From: Candidatus Saccharimonadota bacterium
Lineage (GTDB): Bacteria; Patescibacteriota; Saccharimonadia; Saccharimonadales; Saccharimonadaceae
Assembly (NCBI GenBank): GCA_905373835.1
Contig: CAJPUN010000002.1
Location: forward strand, 1-64,000
DNA length: 64,000 nt
Reading direction: 5' to 3'
The notes beneath the pieces are model-generated. The model ran no database searches. It worked only from the letters and a program-made list of their open reading frames with translations, and was not told the origin of the DNA. Below, piece after piece: positions 34,546 through 43,342 of this stretch; the stretch's first letter is position 1; each line of letters begins with the position of its first letter. The position numbers were made by a program, and so were the translations under genes.

Positions 34546-35043
34546 TTATATCTTGAATACAATTTTTTTGCGGGTATCAATATAATAACCATCGATCGAA
34601 TCTTCGCTGTTTGTCCAAGCCTCGGTGATGGGCGTATTATTGCTTAATAGCTCGTTGAATTTTTGTACGCTGGTGAATATAAGCATGGGGGAGGATATGC
34701 TCTATTGCCTGCGGGCCGCTCGTAGTCAAGACAGTAATACCTGGCGCATAATCATGAAAGATCTGACGGCATTTGCCACACATGTCGACAATTTCGATCT
34801 TTCCCGTGTCATCGTTTCTACGCACTGCGATGACTAATCGAAATCATAGATACCTCGATTAATAGCGATTGCCAGTGCAGCTGTCTCGGCGCAGACGAAG
34901 CCAAGAAAATGGTCGATATTGACTGCAGAGATCACCTCGCCAGATTGGCAACGCAAAGCTGCTGCCACAGTGTGAACCGGTGGTGTGTGTCGCTGCTCGA
35001 GGAGTGCCTGGGCGATGGTAAAAAGCTCAGTATCGTTATGCAT
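34546..35043 (-). pseudogene. frameshifted cytidine deaminase
   Basis: The zinc-dependent cytidine deaminase fold is split over two reading frames. Frame A (35043-34834) holds HTVAAALRCQSGEV and the catalytic CAE (FVCAETAAL). Frame B (down to 34637) holds the second metal motif CGKCRQ in MCGKCRQIFHDY. Restoring one T near 34836 joins them smoothly as RGIYDFD-LVIAVRRND. A third frame (to 34546) continues as FNELLSNNTPITEAW and could be a further shifted tail or unrelated. A healthy gene would recycle cytidine to uridine. Either a real decayed gene or a sequencing error in a short T-run. Confidence 0.75.
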
Positions 35044-35078
35044 ATGGTGAACCTTGGTTATAAAACGAATAGACGAGA

Positions 35079-36122
35079 CTAAAACTGCCGCAAAAAATCC
35101 AACTTGCCACTCTCGAAATGCCGTACGTCTTCGATGCCGTATTTCATCATCACCAAGCGGTCGATGCCGCAGCCAAAGGCAAAGCCGGTGTAGGTATCGG
35201 GGTCGATATCAGCCGCCCGCAGCACGTTGGGGTGGATCAAGCCACAGCCAATCAGCTCCACCCAGCCTTCACCGCTACACACCTTGCAGCTGGGGTCTTC
35301 GCCTTCGCAGAAGGGGCAGCTCAGGGCAAACTCAAAGCTTGGCTCGGTGAAGGGAAAGTAGAAGGGGTTGACCCGCACATCAAGCTGCTTGCCGTAGTAG
35401 CTTTGCAAAAATTCCTGCAAGGTCGCAATCAAGTTGCCGACGTTGACTCCCTTAGCTACATAGACACCCTCCACTTGGTAGAAGGTGTGCTCGTGCCGAG
35501 CATCTAGGTCCTCATTACGGAAGACACGGTCGGGTACGATGGCGGCGATTGCTTCGCCCGCATCCAAATTGTGGCGATAGGTAGTCAGGACGCGGTTTTG
35601 CATAGTGCTGGTATGAGCCGGCGCGATCAGGCGGTCGCCCTGCGCGTCTGTCTCGACGGTCATGAAGGTGTCATAATCGTCGCGGGCGGGGTGGCCTTTC
35701 GGGAAGTTGAGGCTCTCGAACATATGGAACTGATCATCAATCTCGCGCGACTCCTCCACTGCAAACCCCATGCGGTAGAAGATATCGCTAATCCGCTCGA
35801 TCTCTTGCATTAATGGATGCGTTGAGCCCTGGTTTGTTGGTAGTAATGGGGGAATAGCGGTGTTGATATCCATCGGCGCTGTGACGTCAATCGGTGTGCG
35901 CTCGACGGTCTCAAGCTCCTCAAGACGGCGCTCGATGGCGGCTTGCACGGCTTGCTTGAGCTCATTAACACGCTTGCCAAATGGCCCACGCTCCGCTGGG
36001 GGGAGTGATGTGATATGTCCATACAGTGTGCGCAATTCCTCGTGGCGCAGTACTTCGCGCGGGGTGGTCGATTGGCTCACCGCCAGGAGCAGCTTTTGCT
36101 GGATAGCGTCAAGGTCTGTCAT
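35079..36122 (-). CDS. pheS: phenylalanyl-tRNA synthetase alpha subunit
   Basis: A 347-residue class II synthetase subunit. Motif 2 is in DRVFRNEDLDARHEHTFYQVEG; the phenylalanine site is near FEFALSCPFCEG; motif 3 is GFAFGCGIDRLVMMKYGIEDVR. The two CXXC-type pairs (CPFCEG, CKVC) are the usual knuckle of this type. The N-terminal coiled coil for tRNA is present. It follows the small membrane protein gene by 12 bases. Its partner pheT is 7.9 kb away on the other strand, which is unusual. Confidence 0.96.
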   Translation of the reverse strand: MTDLDAIQQKLLLAVSQSTTPREVLRHEELRTLYGHITSLPPAERGPFGKRVNELKQAVQAAIERRLEELETVERTPIDVTAPMDINTAIPPLLPTNQGSTHPLMQEIERISDIFYRMGFAVEESREIDDQFHMFESLNFPKGHPARDDYDTFMTVETDAQGDRLIAPAHTSTMQNRVLTTYRHNLDAGEAIAAIVPDRVFRNEDLDARHEHTFYQVEGVYVAKGVNVGNLIATLQEFLQSYYGKQLDVRVNPFYFPFTEPSFEFALSCPFCEGEDPSCKVCSGEGWVELIGCGLIHPNVLRAADIDPDTYTGFAFGCGIDRLVMMKYGIEDVRHFESGKLDFLRQF

Positions 36123-36134
36123 ACTGCCACTCCG

Positions 36135-36398
36135 TTATTGTTGTCCATTGATGGTTAGCGCAACAAAAAAGCCAAAGGTAAGCAGTGCAAGAAAACCAAC
36201 GACCAGCCACACCCCAGCTAGTGTGGTTGTTTGCTTGGTGCCTTTGAGGTATTCGGATTGCTCGACGCCGGTGTTGCCGCCCGCTGGTGCGGCACCATCG
36301 CCAGTATGACTGCTGGCAGCTGCTTTGGCGCGGAGATCAGCCGCGATACGCTCTTGCAGCTCACTGCGCGTTTGGTCTTGTTTCATATATTGTCCCAT
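36135..36398 (-). CDS. small single-pass membrane protein, unknown
   Basis: An 87-residue protein: charged, Ala/Gly-rich cytosolic part, then one membrane helix (about 61-82). Minus-strand TATACT (36405-36410) lies six bases before this ATG, supporting the start MGQYMK rather than the later methionine. It leads the transcript that includes pheS. No family recognised. Confidence 0.7.
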   Translation of the reverse strand: MGQYMKQDQTRSELQERIAADLRAKAAASSHTGDGAAPAGGNTGVEQSEYLKGTKQTTTLAGVWLVVGFLALLTFGFFVALTINGQQ

Positions 36399-36503
36399 AT
36401 CTTTAGTATAGCATTATTTGGCACAATCGACATCTGATATCGCCGATGAATAGAGTGATGTGATATACTAAAGGCGTAGTATCAACTAGTGAAGGAGGGA
36501 CGT

Positions 36504-37400
36504 ATGGCTACCAAAAAAGCCGTTTCGACCAAAAAATCGGCCGCGAAAGACTCGGCCTCCCAGCCCCAGGCTGCACCAACCGTAAAGGCTGCATCGACCA
36601 CATCAGCCACCAAGACTGTTGTCCATAAGCGACGCGAGCCAGCTCTGCCGAGCAACTTGCTCAACATTATTTTTGCTGAGCTGCTTGGTACGTTTATGCT
36701 CACCATTGCCGCAATTGGTGCGGCAGCTCAATTTGCACCACTCTACCTTGGCCTCACACTGCTTGTGATTGCTGTGGCGGTGGGTGCAGTATCAGGCGCG
36801 CATATCAACCCAGCGGTCACCTTTGGCCTCTGGACGATGCGCAAGCTCAAGACAGCGCTGGTGCCATTCTACTGGATTGCTCAGCTGCTTGGTGGGGCGC
36901 TGGCTGTCGTTGTGCTCAACGGCTTGAGTGGGAGTGCCTTCAAGCTCAGCTTCGAGCACTTTACTACCTTTAGCTGGGCGGTCTTTGGTGTTGAGCTCGT
37001 CGGCGCAGCAGTGTTGATGTTTGGCATTGCGGCTGCCGTGTCGCGCGTGGCCGAGCTCAAGCAAACAGGCCAGGCAGTGGGGATTGGCCTATCCTTGGCC
37101 GTTGCTGCTATCGTGGCTGGTGGCTTGCTGACTCAGGTGCAAGCTTCGGTGGATACATCGTCAGTTCAAGACATCAAACACTTACCACACGAACTGCGTG
37201 CAAAGAGCGCAACACTCAACCCAGCAGTGGCTATCGCTGCAACAGAGGCACCAGACAGTAGCTTTACTGGCGCACAAGCAAGCCGTGGCGAGACTGGCTA
37301 TAGCCGGCTGAGCCTTGAGGTGATTGCTGGTACCTTGATCGGTGCTGCGCTTGGTGGTAACCTCTATCTACTGGTGGCAGGCCGCAAAGCAGAATCGTAA
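36504..37400 (+). CDS. aquaporin/glycerol facilitator (MIP family)
   Basis: A 298-residue channel. An Ala/Lys/Ser/Thr-rich cytosolic head (about 1-50) precedes six membrane helices with two NPA loops: SGAHINPAVTFG and ATLNPAVAIAA. The second loop lacks the arginine that normally follows NPA (NPAV, not NPAR), so the selectivity filter is altered; the loop before it is enlarged. GGAGGG upstream supports the start at 36504. A divergent promoter (TGaTATACT, 36464-36469) lies between it and the small membrane gene. It would pass water or small neutral solutes. Confidence 0.88.
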   Translation: MATKKAVSTKKSAAKDSASQPQAAPTVKAASTTSATKTVVHKRREPALPSNLLNIIFAELLGTFMLTIAAIGAAAQFAPLYLGLTLLVIAVAVGAVSGAHINPAVTFGLWTMRKLKTALVPFYWIAQLLGGALAVVVLNGLSGSAFKLSFEHFTTFSWAVFGVELVGAAVLMFGIAAAVSRVAELKQTGQAVGIGLSLAVAAIVAGGLLTQVQASVDTSSVQDIKHLPHELRAKSATLNPAVAIAATEAPDSSFTGAQASRGETGYSRLSLEVIAGTLIGAALGGNLYLLVAGRKAES

Positions 37401-37423
37401 GCAACAGGCATCAGATTGAAACC

Positions 37424-37455
37424 AAGACCACTCTCTTTAAGTAGGGTGGTCTTGC
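37424..37455 (+). terminator. terminator after the aquaporin gene
   Basis: Eight-base stem AAGACCAC / GTGGTCTT; the T-run is weak. Confidence 0.55.
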
Positions 37456-37487
37456 TATATTGGCAACTATTCGCCATACTATAGCGT

Positions 37488-38480
37488 ATGAAAGATTCTC
37501 TCTCACCCCAAGCTGGAATTATAAAAGTAATTGCCACACTCATCGGTGGCATCGTTGCTGTTGGTGCGATTGCCATTGCAGCTGCCTTCTTGTGGCCTGC
37601 CCAGAAGGCAGAACTACGCACAGCAGATATCAAGCGACTGGATTACGATGGCTCGATGGCGGCTATCAATCAGCAAATTACCCACGATACAGCAGAGGCT
37701 GGCCTGCGCAGCGAATGTCGCTCGTTTGCCAAGACGCATGGCAAGAAAACAGCCAAGGCTATCTTACTTATCCACGGCATTAGCGGCTGCACCAGTGATA
37801 TGGCTGATATTGCCAATGTATTCTACGAGCAGGGCTACAACGTTTATGCGCCGCGCGTGCCACAGCATGGTTATGCCGACAAGAAGCGCCATGGTCAGAT
37901 TTCCTTCAGCGACATGGTCAACTACATGACCACGAGCGCTCGCCAGGTCAGCGGCCTTGGTGAGGAAGTTGGGGTGGCAGGCCACTCTGGCGGTGGCAAT
38001 ATGGCAACGTGGCTTGCGCAGTATGGTAACGGGCTCTTCTCGCGAGTGCTGCTCATTGCGCCATTTTATGAACCATCGGCTAGCCAGGCTCCCAAGTGGC
38101 AGATTCCGCTCATGCGCAACCTCTACGGCAATAATATCCTGCCAGACCGCTACAGTGGTAATGATGAGGTGAATGGCCTGTCATATCGCGCCCTAGCAAA
38201 GTACGTCACACTCAAAGAAAACTACAAAGCCAACCTCGCTGCACCTGGCCTCAAGCATGTTGGTGTGGTCGTGAGTGAAGGGGATCACGATATCGACCCA
38301 GACCTCGCACACGACATCCCACAAAAAATGGCAACCAACAACAATGCTTCCTTCCAATACAAAAAATTCCCTGCCAGCATGAATATTGGCCACGACATGA
38401 CACGGCGCGCTTCGCCGGGGGTGAGCGCTCATAGCGAGGAGGTATTCCAAACCTACCTTACTGTGTACGAAGGGAAGTAA
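37488..38480 (+). CDS. extracytoplasmic alpha/beta hydrolase, paralogue 1
   Basis: A 330-residue protein with an N-terminal membrane anchor or signal (about 11-36) and an alpha/beta-hydrolase fold outside the membrane. LLIHGISGC is the oxyanion strand, GHSGGG holds nucleophile S167, GDHDIDPD gives the acid and NIGHDM the histidine. A lipase/peptidase-type role is possible; substrate unknown. CATACT (37475-37480) lies seven bases before the ATG. A close paralogue lies at 41281-42270 on the other strand, sharing long stretches such as VSGLG-GHSGGG and FYEPxASQAPKW. Confidence 0.85.
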   Translation: MKDSLSPQAGIIKVIATLIGGIVAVGAIAIAAAFLWPAQKAELRTADIKRLDYDGSMAAINQQITHDTAEAGLRSECRSFAKTHGKKTAKAILLIHGISGCTSDMADIANVFYEQGYNVYAPRVPQHGYADKKRHGQISFSDMVNYMTTSARQVSGLGEEVGVAGHSGGGNMATWLAQYGNGLFSRVLLIAPFYEPSASQAPKWQIPLMRNLYGNNILPDRYSGNDEVNGLSYRALAKYVTLKENYKANLAAPGLKHVGVVVSEGDHDIDPDLAHDIPQKMATNNNASFQYKKFPASMNIGHDMTRRASPGVSAHSEEVFQTYLTVYEGK

Positions 38481-38526
38481 ATAATGGTATATTATATAAT
38501 TATAAAAGAAAGGAGTGAAATAGATT

Positions 38527-39096
38527 ATGAATAATTCGAGAGAGAGAGGAGTAGGAGCGCACAGGACTTCACCGAGTGAGGCAACCTCTCCTGATCCAAA
38601 AGAACAGAATGAGGTTTCGTTCGCTGATGTGGTGGGGCCGGTCATGCGTCTTGATGGTCTGTTAAAATACTTCGCAAAGAGAAAGAGTGGTAGAAAGGTT
38701 GGCCAGAAAGACCTTATTGTTCTGAGAACAGCTGACGGTACGCTGGTTTGCCCAGAACAGCAGTTTGAGCGCACCGATGAAGCGGGTAATCGTACATGGG
38801 AGGTCTCACCATATACGATAGCACTGTGGAGAGTGACTGGGCTAAGCGGCCACAATGGTTGGACGCGTGCAGCGAGTTTAGCTGTAAAACATAAAATAAC
38901 GGGGTATCAATACAGCTTGTTTGATATTGCTACCAACCGAGAGATATCTGATGACTACAAACAATCTGCCCTTCAGTATGTTTTGCGTGATGAAGATAAA
39001 AGAGCAGTTTGTAGTGGTGACCGTGACTTCAATAAGAAGCGTGGGGAGGTTGTTGCATATATTGAGAATGTCCTTGGTATCCCTGTCACAAAATAG
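38527..39096 (+). CDS. hypothetical protein (AT-rich, unknown)
   Basis: A 189-residue soluble protein. A Ser/Pro/Glu-rich N-terminus is followed by a mixed alpha/beta part with VLRTADGTLVCPEQQFERTDEAGN and a C-terminal helical end (RGEVVAYIENVLGIP). Two cysteines. I recognise no family. AAAGGAG gives the start. Base use is more AT-rich than in neighbours, suggesting acquired DNA. Confidence 0.68.
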   Translation: MNNSRERGVGAHRTSPSEATSPDPKEQNEVSFADVVGPVMRLDGLLKYFAKRKSGRKVGQKDLIVLRTADGTLVCPEQQFERTDEAGNRTWEVSPYTIALWRVTGLSGHNGWTRAASLAVKHKITGYQYSLFDIATNREISDDYKQSALQYVLRDEDKRAVCSGDRDFNKKRGEVVAYIENVLGIPVTK

Positions 39097-39260
39097 ATAA
39101 ATGGCTGGCATTAAGTTGGCATATATTTGGATTGTACCTAGCTGTTTAGTACGCTATATAAGATAGGCCCTCAAATTATGCTGAGTCGATCGCAAGTGAT
39201 TGAGCGGTGGCGCACGAAGCATCTGTAGGAATAATGAGCACAGCTAATAAGTTAAATTAT

Positions 39261-39292
39261 AAAAACCAGCAGAACACACTGCTGGTTTTTGC
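39261..39292 (+). terminator. intrinsic terminator
   Basis: Perfect ten-base stem AAAAACCAGC / GCTGGTTTTT (39261-39270/39281-39290). The flanks 39097-39260 hold no gene. Confidence 0.9.
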
Positions 39293-39329
39293 GTATCAAG
39301 ACTATTCCGTCATATAAAAGAACATACTA

Positions 39330-39357
39330 TTGACATTATATCGAGCTACGGTATACA
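39330..39357 (+). promoter_or_regulatory. promoter of the CPBP protease gene
   Basis: -35 TTGACA (39330-39335), 16 bases, -10 TATACA (39352-39357). A leader of about 60 bases follows. Confidence 0.55.
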
Positions 39358-39426
39358 ATAAGACTATACGATATATCGCACTACGATACATATGACTTCG
39401 ATGTACCAATCGAGAAAGGATGATTA

Positions 39427-40125
39427 ATGGACAAAACAACGAAACGACGGGATGACGTAAAAATTCTGCTGGCATACTTTGCTGGCTACATGGTAGGTAT
39501 GACAGCATTGTCGTATGTGCTAGAGCGATTTGCCGCTATATCATCGACGAGCGTGCTTGGGCTCATCATCAATGCTGTAGCAAGTGTGCTCTTGCTTGGC
39601 TATATTGTAATGAAGAAACGAGCTGAACTTGCTGCTGCATGGCGCACTGCACGGCAAGCACCAGGCAAGAATAGCTGGTTTGTCGTCAAGTATTTTCTCT
39701 TTGCATATCTTGCAACGATGCCGGTAGCACTCCTGCTTGCCGCGCTGCAGGTGACTAACCAAAACCAAACGGCGCTTGTTGGCCTCTTTGGTGGAGCGCT
39801 GTGGTATGCGGTGTTTATGGCGGTGGTATTTGGGCCGATCGTTGAGGAGGTTGTCTTTCGCGGCGTTATCTTTGCTCGCTTATTGCAAAAATCTCGTGTT
39901 CTTGCCTATGCAGCATCAATGGTGCTCTTTGCACTTGTACATGTGGCACCATACATGCTCACAGGGGGAATCAAGAATGGTCTGGCGATTATTAGCTATT
40001 TGCCGCTGGCGTTCTTCTTGTGCCGAGCCTATGAGCAAAAGAAGAGCCTCTACGCCTCAATGGGTGTACACCTCCTCCAGAATAGCCTCGCGACGATACT
40101 TCTTGTGCTCGCAACCCGAGGCTAG
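39427..40125 (+). CDS. CPBP intramembrane metalloprotease (CAAX-like)
   Basis: A 232-residue multi-pass membrane protein of the Rce1/CPBP family. The catalytic EEXXXR is E140-E141-R145 in EEVVFRG; a histidine follows in ALVHVAPY (H172), and the third motif HXXXN is H215-N219. In bacteria these often guard against self-made bacteriocins or process peptides. AGAAAGGA precedes the start. It is 30 bases before the PadR gene; a second -10 sits between them. Confidence 0.9.
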   Translation: MDKTTKRRDDVKILLAYFAGYMVGMTALSYVLERFAAISSTSVLGLIINAVASVLLLGYIVMKKRAELAAAWRTARQAPGKNSWFVVKYFLFAYLATMPVALLLAALQVTNQNQTALVGLFGGALWYAVFMAVVFGPIVEEVVFRGVIFARLLQKSRVLAYAASMVLFALVHVAPYMLTGGIKNGLAIISYLPLAFFLCRAYEQKKSLYASMGVHLLQNSLATILLVLATRG

Positions 40126-40155
40126 ACAAGGTATAATATATCTGAGAAAGCGCAC

Positions 40156-40473
40156 ATGATCCAAGCAAAGCTACGACGTATCTACTCACCGATGACCGAG
40201 ACAGGGTTCTATATCCTATTCTGTCTGCAGGCAGAGATGCATGGCTATACGATTGGTCAGCGCGTCAAGCAGATGACGGACGGCCAGGTGCAGATTAGCC
40301 CCGGCACAATGTATGGCACGCTCGCCAAGATGGAGAAGGATGGCATAATCCGCTTCGTACGAGAAGAGGACAAGCGCAAAATCTATCACATCACACCACT
40401 TGGCCAAGAGATATTGGCTTGCGAGCTGCGGCGGATCGAGCGGCTGTATAACAATAGCAAAGGAAGGAAATAA
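40156..40473 (+). CDS. PadR family transcriptional regulator
   Basis: A 105-residue winged-helix DNA-binding protein (FYILFCLQAEMHGYTIGQRVKQ, SPGTMYGTLAKMEKDGIIRF) with a short C-terminal helix for dimer formation. PadR proteins repress nearby genes until a ligand binds. TATAAT at 40132-40137 and an 18-base leader precede the ATG. It is four bases before the DUF2812 gene, its usual partner in Firmicutes, which may mark transfer from a Firmicute. Confidence 0.9.
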   Translation: MIQAKLRRIYSPMTETGFYILFCLQAEMHGYTIGQRVKQMTDGQVQISPGTMYGTLAKMEKDGIIRFVREEDKRKIYHITPLGQEILACELRRIERLYNNSKGRK

Positions 40474-40477
40474 CTGA

Positions 40478-41029
40478 ATGTCACGAATCATGTGTCGGTA
40501 CTACATGTTGCCCGAGTATGGGGAGGAGGAGGCGTTTTTTGCTGAGCAGCATCGGCAGGGATATGCCCTCAAACGCTTCATTGTCCCGTTCTTTTATATA
40601 TTTGAACCATGCCCGGCGGCGCAGTATACGTACAAAATCGACTTTCAGAACCTCACTCGGCACGAAGAAAATGCGCAGTACCAGCAGCTTTATGCCGACT
40701 ATGGCTGGGAATATGTTGCATCTGCCAATGGCTTCCATGTGTTTCGTAGGCCGAGCAGTGAAGCCGAAGAAGACGATATCTTTAGCGATAACGAGTCTCG
40801 CCTGGCAATGGTGAAGCGCATCAGCAGGCAGCGTATGGGGCTGCTGATGATGATCGTTGTACTGCTGTTTGCTTATATTGGGTATAAGCTTGTGCAAACG
40901 CCAGCTATCTTGCAGCGGCCTGAGTTCTACGGGCTAGTACTCGTTGCACTCTTTGATGGGTATCTTTGCGTGCGGTGCTGGCGTGGCTTGCGCCGGCTGA
41001 AGCGTGCGCTGATTGCCGAGCAGCGGTAG
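40478..41029 (+). CDS. DUF2812 membrane protein (PadR partner)
   Basis: A 183-residue protein. The N-terminal half has the DUF2812 layout (AEQHRQGYALKRF..., FEPCPAAQYTYKIDF, YGWEYVASANGFHVFRR); the C-terminal half has two membrane helices (about 120-138 and 150-165). In Firmicutes DUF2812 proteins are encoded with PadR and likely sense or signal to it. GGAAGG upstream. Function unproven. Confidence 0.8.
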   Translation: MSRIMCRYYMLPEYGEEEAFFAEQHRQGYALKRFIVPFFYIFEPCPAAQYTYKIDFQNLTRHEENAQYQQLYADYGWEYVASANGFHVFRRPSSEAEEDDIFSDNESRLAMVKRISRQRMGLLMMIVVLLFAYIGYKLVQTPAILQRPEFYGLVLVALFDGYLCVRCWRGLRRLKRALIAEQR

Positions 41030-41225
41030 AGTCTGCGATACTAAACTTCTCTATTCTTTCTGAAGTTTTCTCCTCACACTCCCCTTGATTGTGCTAAGAG
41101 AGTACCTGATTTTGCACATGATGCTCTCAGCAGAATGACCAATCAGTAATCTATTGTATTGTAATAGAAACAATAGAGGAGAAGGTAGCTAAGAAATTTG
41201 AGTCTCATATTCTCAAAAATATAAT

Positions 41226-41262
41226 AAAAATACTGCAGTTGACTGAGCTGCAGTATTTTTAT
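41226..41262. terminator. bidirectional terminator
   Basis: Stem AAAAATACTGCAG / CTGCAGTATTTTT with a short loop; T-runs on both strands serve the DUF2812 gene (+) and the hydrolase gene (-). Confidence 0.85.
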
Positions 41263-41280
41263 TATGGGTGCTAGAGCCAG

Positions 41281-42270
41281 CTAGATTTCGGCAGTTTGGC
41301 GACCCTCATAGAGGTTAAGATACTGCGTGTAGACTGCCTGGTGGTGGGTAGCCATACCGCCATCAGTCGATCCAACCATATTGTGACCGATGTTGAGCCG
41401 CTTTGGTAGGTTGTAGTGCTGGAACGATGCATTGTTTGCCTGAGCCATGCGCTGCGGAATGCTCACCGCTAGGCCGTTATCGACAGCGTCATCATTCTCA
41501 CTCGTCACTGTCGCAACGCGCTTGAGGCCCGGTGCAGCGAGGTCTTTCTTGAAGTTTTGTTTGACGATGAGATACTTGCCGAGTGCACGGTATGACAAGC
41601 CACTTGGGCTAAACTTATCTGGCAAAATGTTATAGCCATACAATGTGCGCAAGATGGGTAGCTGCCACTTGGGGGCTTGGCTGGCTGCTGGCTCGTAGAA
41701 TGGGGCAAGCAGCAACACATTCGTAAAGAAGCCATTGCCATACTGGGCAAGCCACGTCGCCATATCGCCACCACCAGAGTGACCAACGATGCCAAGCTCA
41801 TCACCCAGGCCGCTCACTTGCTGGGCGCTCGTCTTCATGAAGTCGGCAATGTCTTTGGTAGAGATTTCACCATGGCGCTTGTTGTCGGTGTAGCCGTGCT
41901 TGGGTACGCGCGGTACATAAACATTGTAGCCTTGGTTGTAGAATTCATCTGCCAGCTTTTGGTAGACGTTGCTGCAGCCACTGATGCCGTGAATCATGAG
42001 GACGGCCTTTGCAGCACGCTTGCCATGATTCTTCGTGTAAGTGCGGCACTCTGGGCGAATGCTGCTGTCGCTCTCTTCTTGCTTGATTTGCTGGTCGATG
42101 CTGCTCATCGCCTCGTTGTAGTTCTTGCGGCTTATAGTAGCTGAGCGCAAATCGCTACTGGCGGCCGCTTGGCTTGGCGCCAAGAACGTTGTTGCTGCCA
42201 CAAGCCCTGTCACACTCAACAGGCCAGCAACCACCCAACTCTTTAGGCTGATATAGTCTGATTTTGTCAT
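41281..42270 (-). CDS. extracytoplasmic alpha/beta hydrolase, paralogue 2
   Basis: A 329-residue protein with signal/anchor about 12-36 and the same fold and motifs as paralogue 1: LMIHGISGC, GHSGGG with S165, a late acidic site (SENDDAVDNG) and NIGHNM. Unlike paralogue 1 it has a leader and AAGGAGG. Its end lacks obvious targeting signals. The two copies lie in opposite orientation about 2.8 kb apart, with other genes between, so this is an old duplication or two arrivals. Likely surface esterase/peptidase. Confidence 0.85.
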   Translation of the reverse strand: MTKSDYISLKSWVVAGLLSVTGLVAATTFLAPSQAAASSDLRSATISRKNYNEAMSSIDQQIKQEESDSSIRPECRTYTKNHGKRAAKAVLMIHGISGCSNVYQKLADEFYNQGYNVYVPRVPKHGYTDNKRHGEISTKDIADFMKTSAQQVSGLGDELGIVGHSGGGDMATWLAQYGNGFFTNVLLLAPFYEPAASQAPKWQLPILRTLYGYNILPDKFSPSGLSYRALGKYLIVKQNFKKDLAAPGLKRVATVTSENDDAVDNGLAVSIPQRMAQANNASFQHYNLPKRLNIGHNMVGSTDGGMATHHQAVYTQYLNLYEGRQTAEI

Positions 42271-42293
42271 GTCAGTCCTCCTTAGTACTCTCC

Positions 42294-42322
42294 AGTATGC
42301 CGGAATGTTGCGTCAATTGCAA
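42294..42322 (-). promoter_or_regulatory. promoter of hydrolase paralogue 2
   Basis: On the minus strand -35 TTGCAA (42322-42317), 17 bases, -10 CATACT (42299-42294). Confidence 0.5.
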
Positions 42323-42406
42323 ACACTGGTTATATATCTTGAAGCGAGCGCACACCAGTGTAGCAAGAGAGCTAACAGAGGTCATATTGATGTAAAAACC
42401 ACAATA

Positions 42407-42437
42407 AAACCGCATTACTATACAAATGCGGTTTTTT
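42407..42437. terminator. bidirectional terminator
   Basis: Stem AAAACCGCATT / AATGCGGTTTT with a short loop, T-runs on both strands; it serves the minus-strand DUF6882-like gene. Confidence 0.85.
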
Positions 42438-42458
42438 GTATATCACTGGTAGCGAGTA

Positions 42459-43208
42459 TTAGTCGTGATGAAACTCAAGCCGTTTCAGCCGCTCATACTC
42501 ATCGAATTGGTAGCTAACGTGGATGCTCGTGCCAGTATCATCGGTGACGCGGGCGTGATGGACACCATTATCATCGTCGTTCATCTCAATACTCCAGCCT
42601 GGCATCAGCTCCACAAAGCCCTCCAGCGACCATGCAATGTCGTCCACCTGTTGCAGATAGCGTGGCAGGCGTGAGTAGAAGTAGTCGAGCGTAATGGGAG
42701 GTACAGGCTCAGAGATGTTCTCAAGCAAAAGCACTACACGGCGACCGCCACGAATCGGTGAGCTGTAGTAGTAATACTCCGTACCAAAGATAGTGATGGC
42801 AGCAAAGCCGATATCGTGCGCGACACTGGCGATCACAAGCTGCTGGTCTATGTCAGACGGGAAGGTATATTCAACTTCTGGACTAACAAGATCATTCTCT
42901 TTGTGCTCCAAACCATACTCGCGTACCTTGTGGGCAAGCTCGACCGCTTTGCCAAACTGTGCAAGCTCGTCCGCGTAGCCCCACATGAGGGTTGGTGGCT
43001 CGACGGCGATGGATGCAAGCAGGTGTGCCTTAGCCGTTACTTTGCCTGTGTCTGATACCATGGCGAAGTGTTGTTTATTGAGATCGACCTCGTAGCGAGA
43101 AGAGTCGTATGACCCAACCTTGTCTTGAAACATCGTGTCCATTAATTCTTGGCGGAGCGCGCTATAAATACAGTTACGCTGGCCCATTCGTCGAATACCG
43201 GTATGCAT
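42459..43208 (-). CDS. DUF6882-like protein
   Basis: A 249-residue soluble protein. It has a segment HLLASIAVEPPTLMWGYADE that resembles the tryptophan-rich core of DUF6882 proteins (small stress/defence-type proteins of unknown function), followed by a domain with FGTEYYYYSSP and a long C-terminal half that I do not recognise. GGAGGTTT ahead of the ATG supports the start. Base use differs little from its neighbours. Single gene. Confidence 0.65.
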   Translation of the reverse strand: MHTGIRRMGQRNCIYSALRQELMDTMFQDKVGSYDSSRYEVDLNKQHFAMVSDTGKVTAKAHLLASIAVEPPTLMWGYADELAQFGKAVELAHKVREYGLEHKENDLVSPEVEYTFPSDIDQQLVIASVAHDIGFAAITIFGTEYYYYSSPIRGGRRVVLLLENISEPVPPITLDYFYSRLPRYLQQVDDIAWSLEGFVELMPGWSIEMNDDDNGVHHARVTDDTGTSIHVSYQFDEYERLKRLEFHHD

Positions 43209-43342
43209 ATAAACCTCCAGATTATGTTCTTGTATGCTTTTGTAATTGTAGCATAAGCAGGTGAATAATGTAGCATATTCTGGATAGTATAACTATTTTA
43301 TGTCAATATAACAGAGGTAACACACTGCACTATAAAGCAACC

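Noticed and set aside
34625..34837. 70-residue plus-strand frame
   Set aside because: Mirror of the broken cytidine deaminase, whose zinc motifs are on the minus strand.
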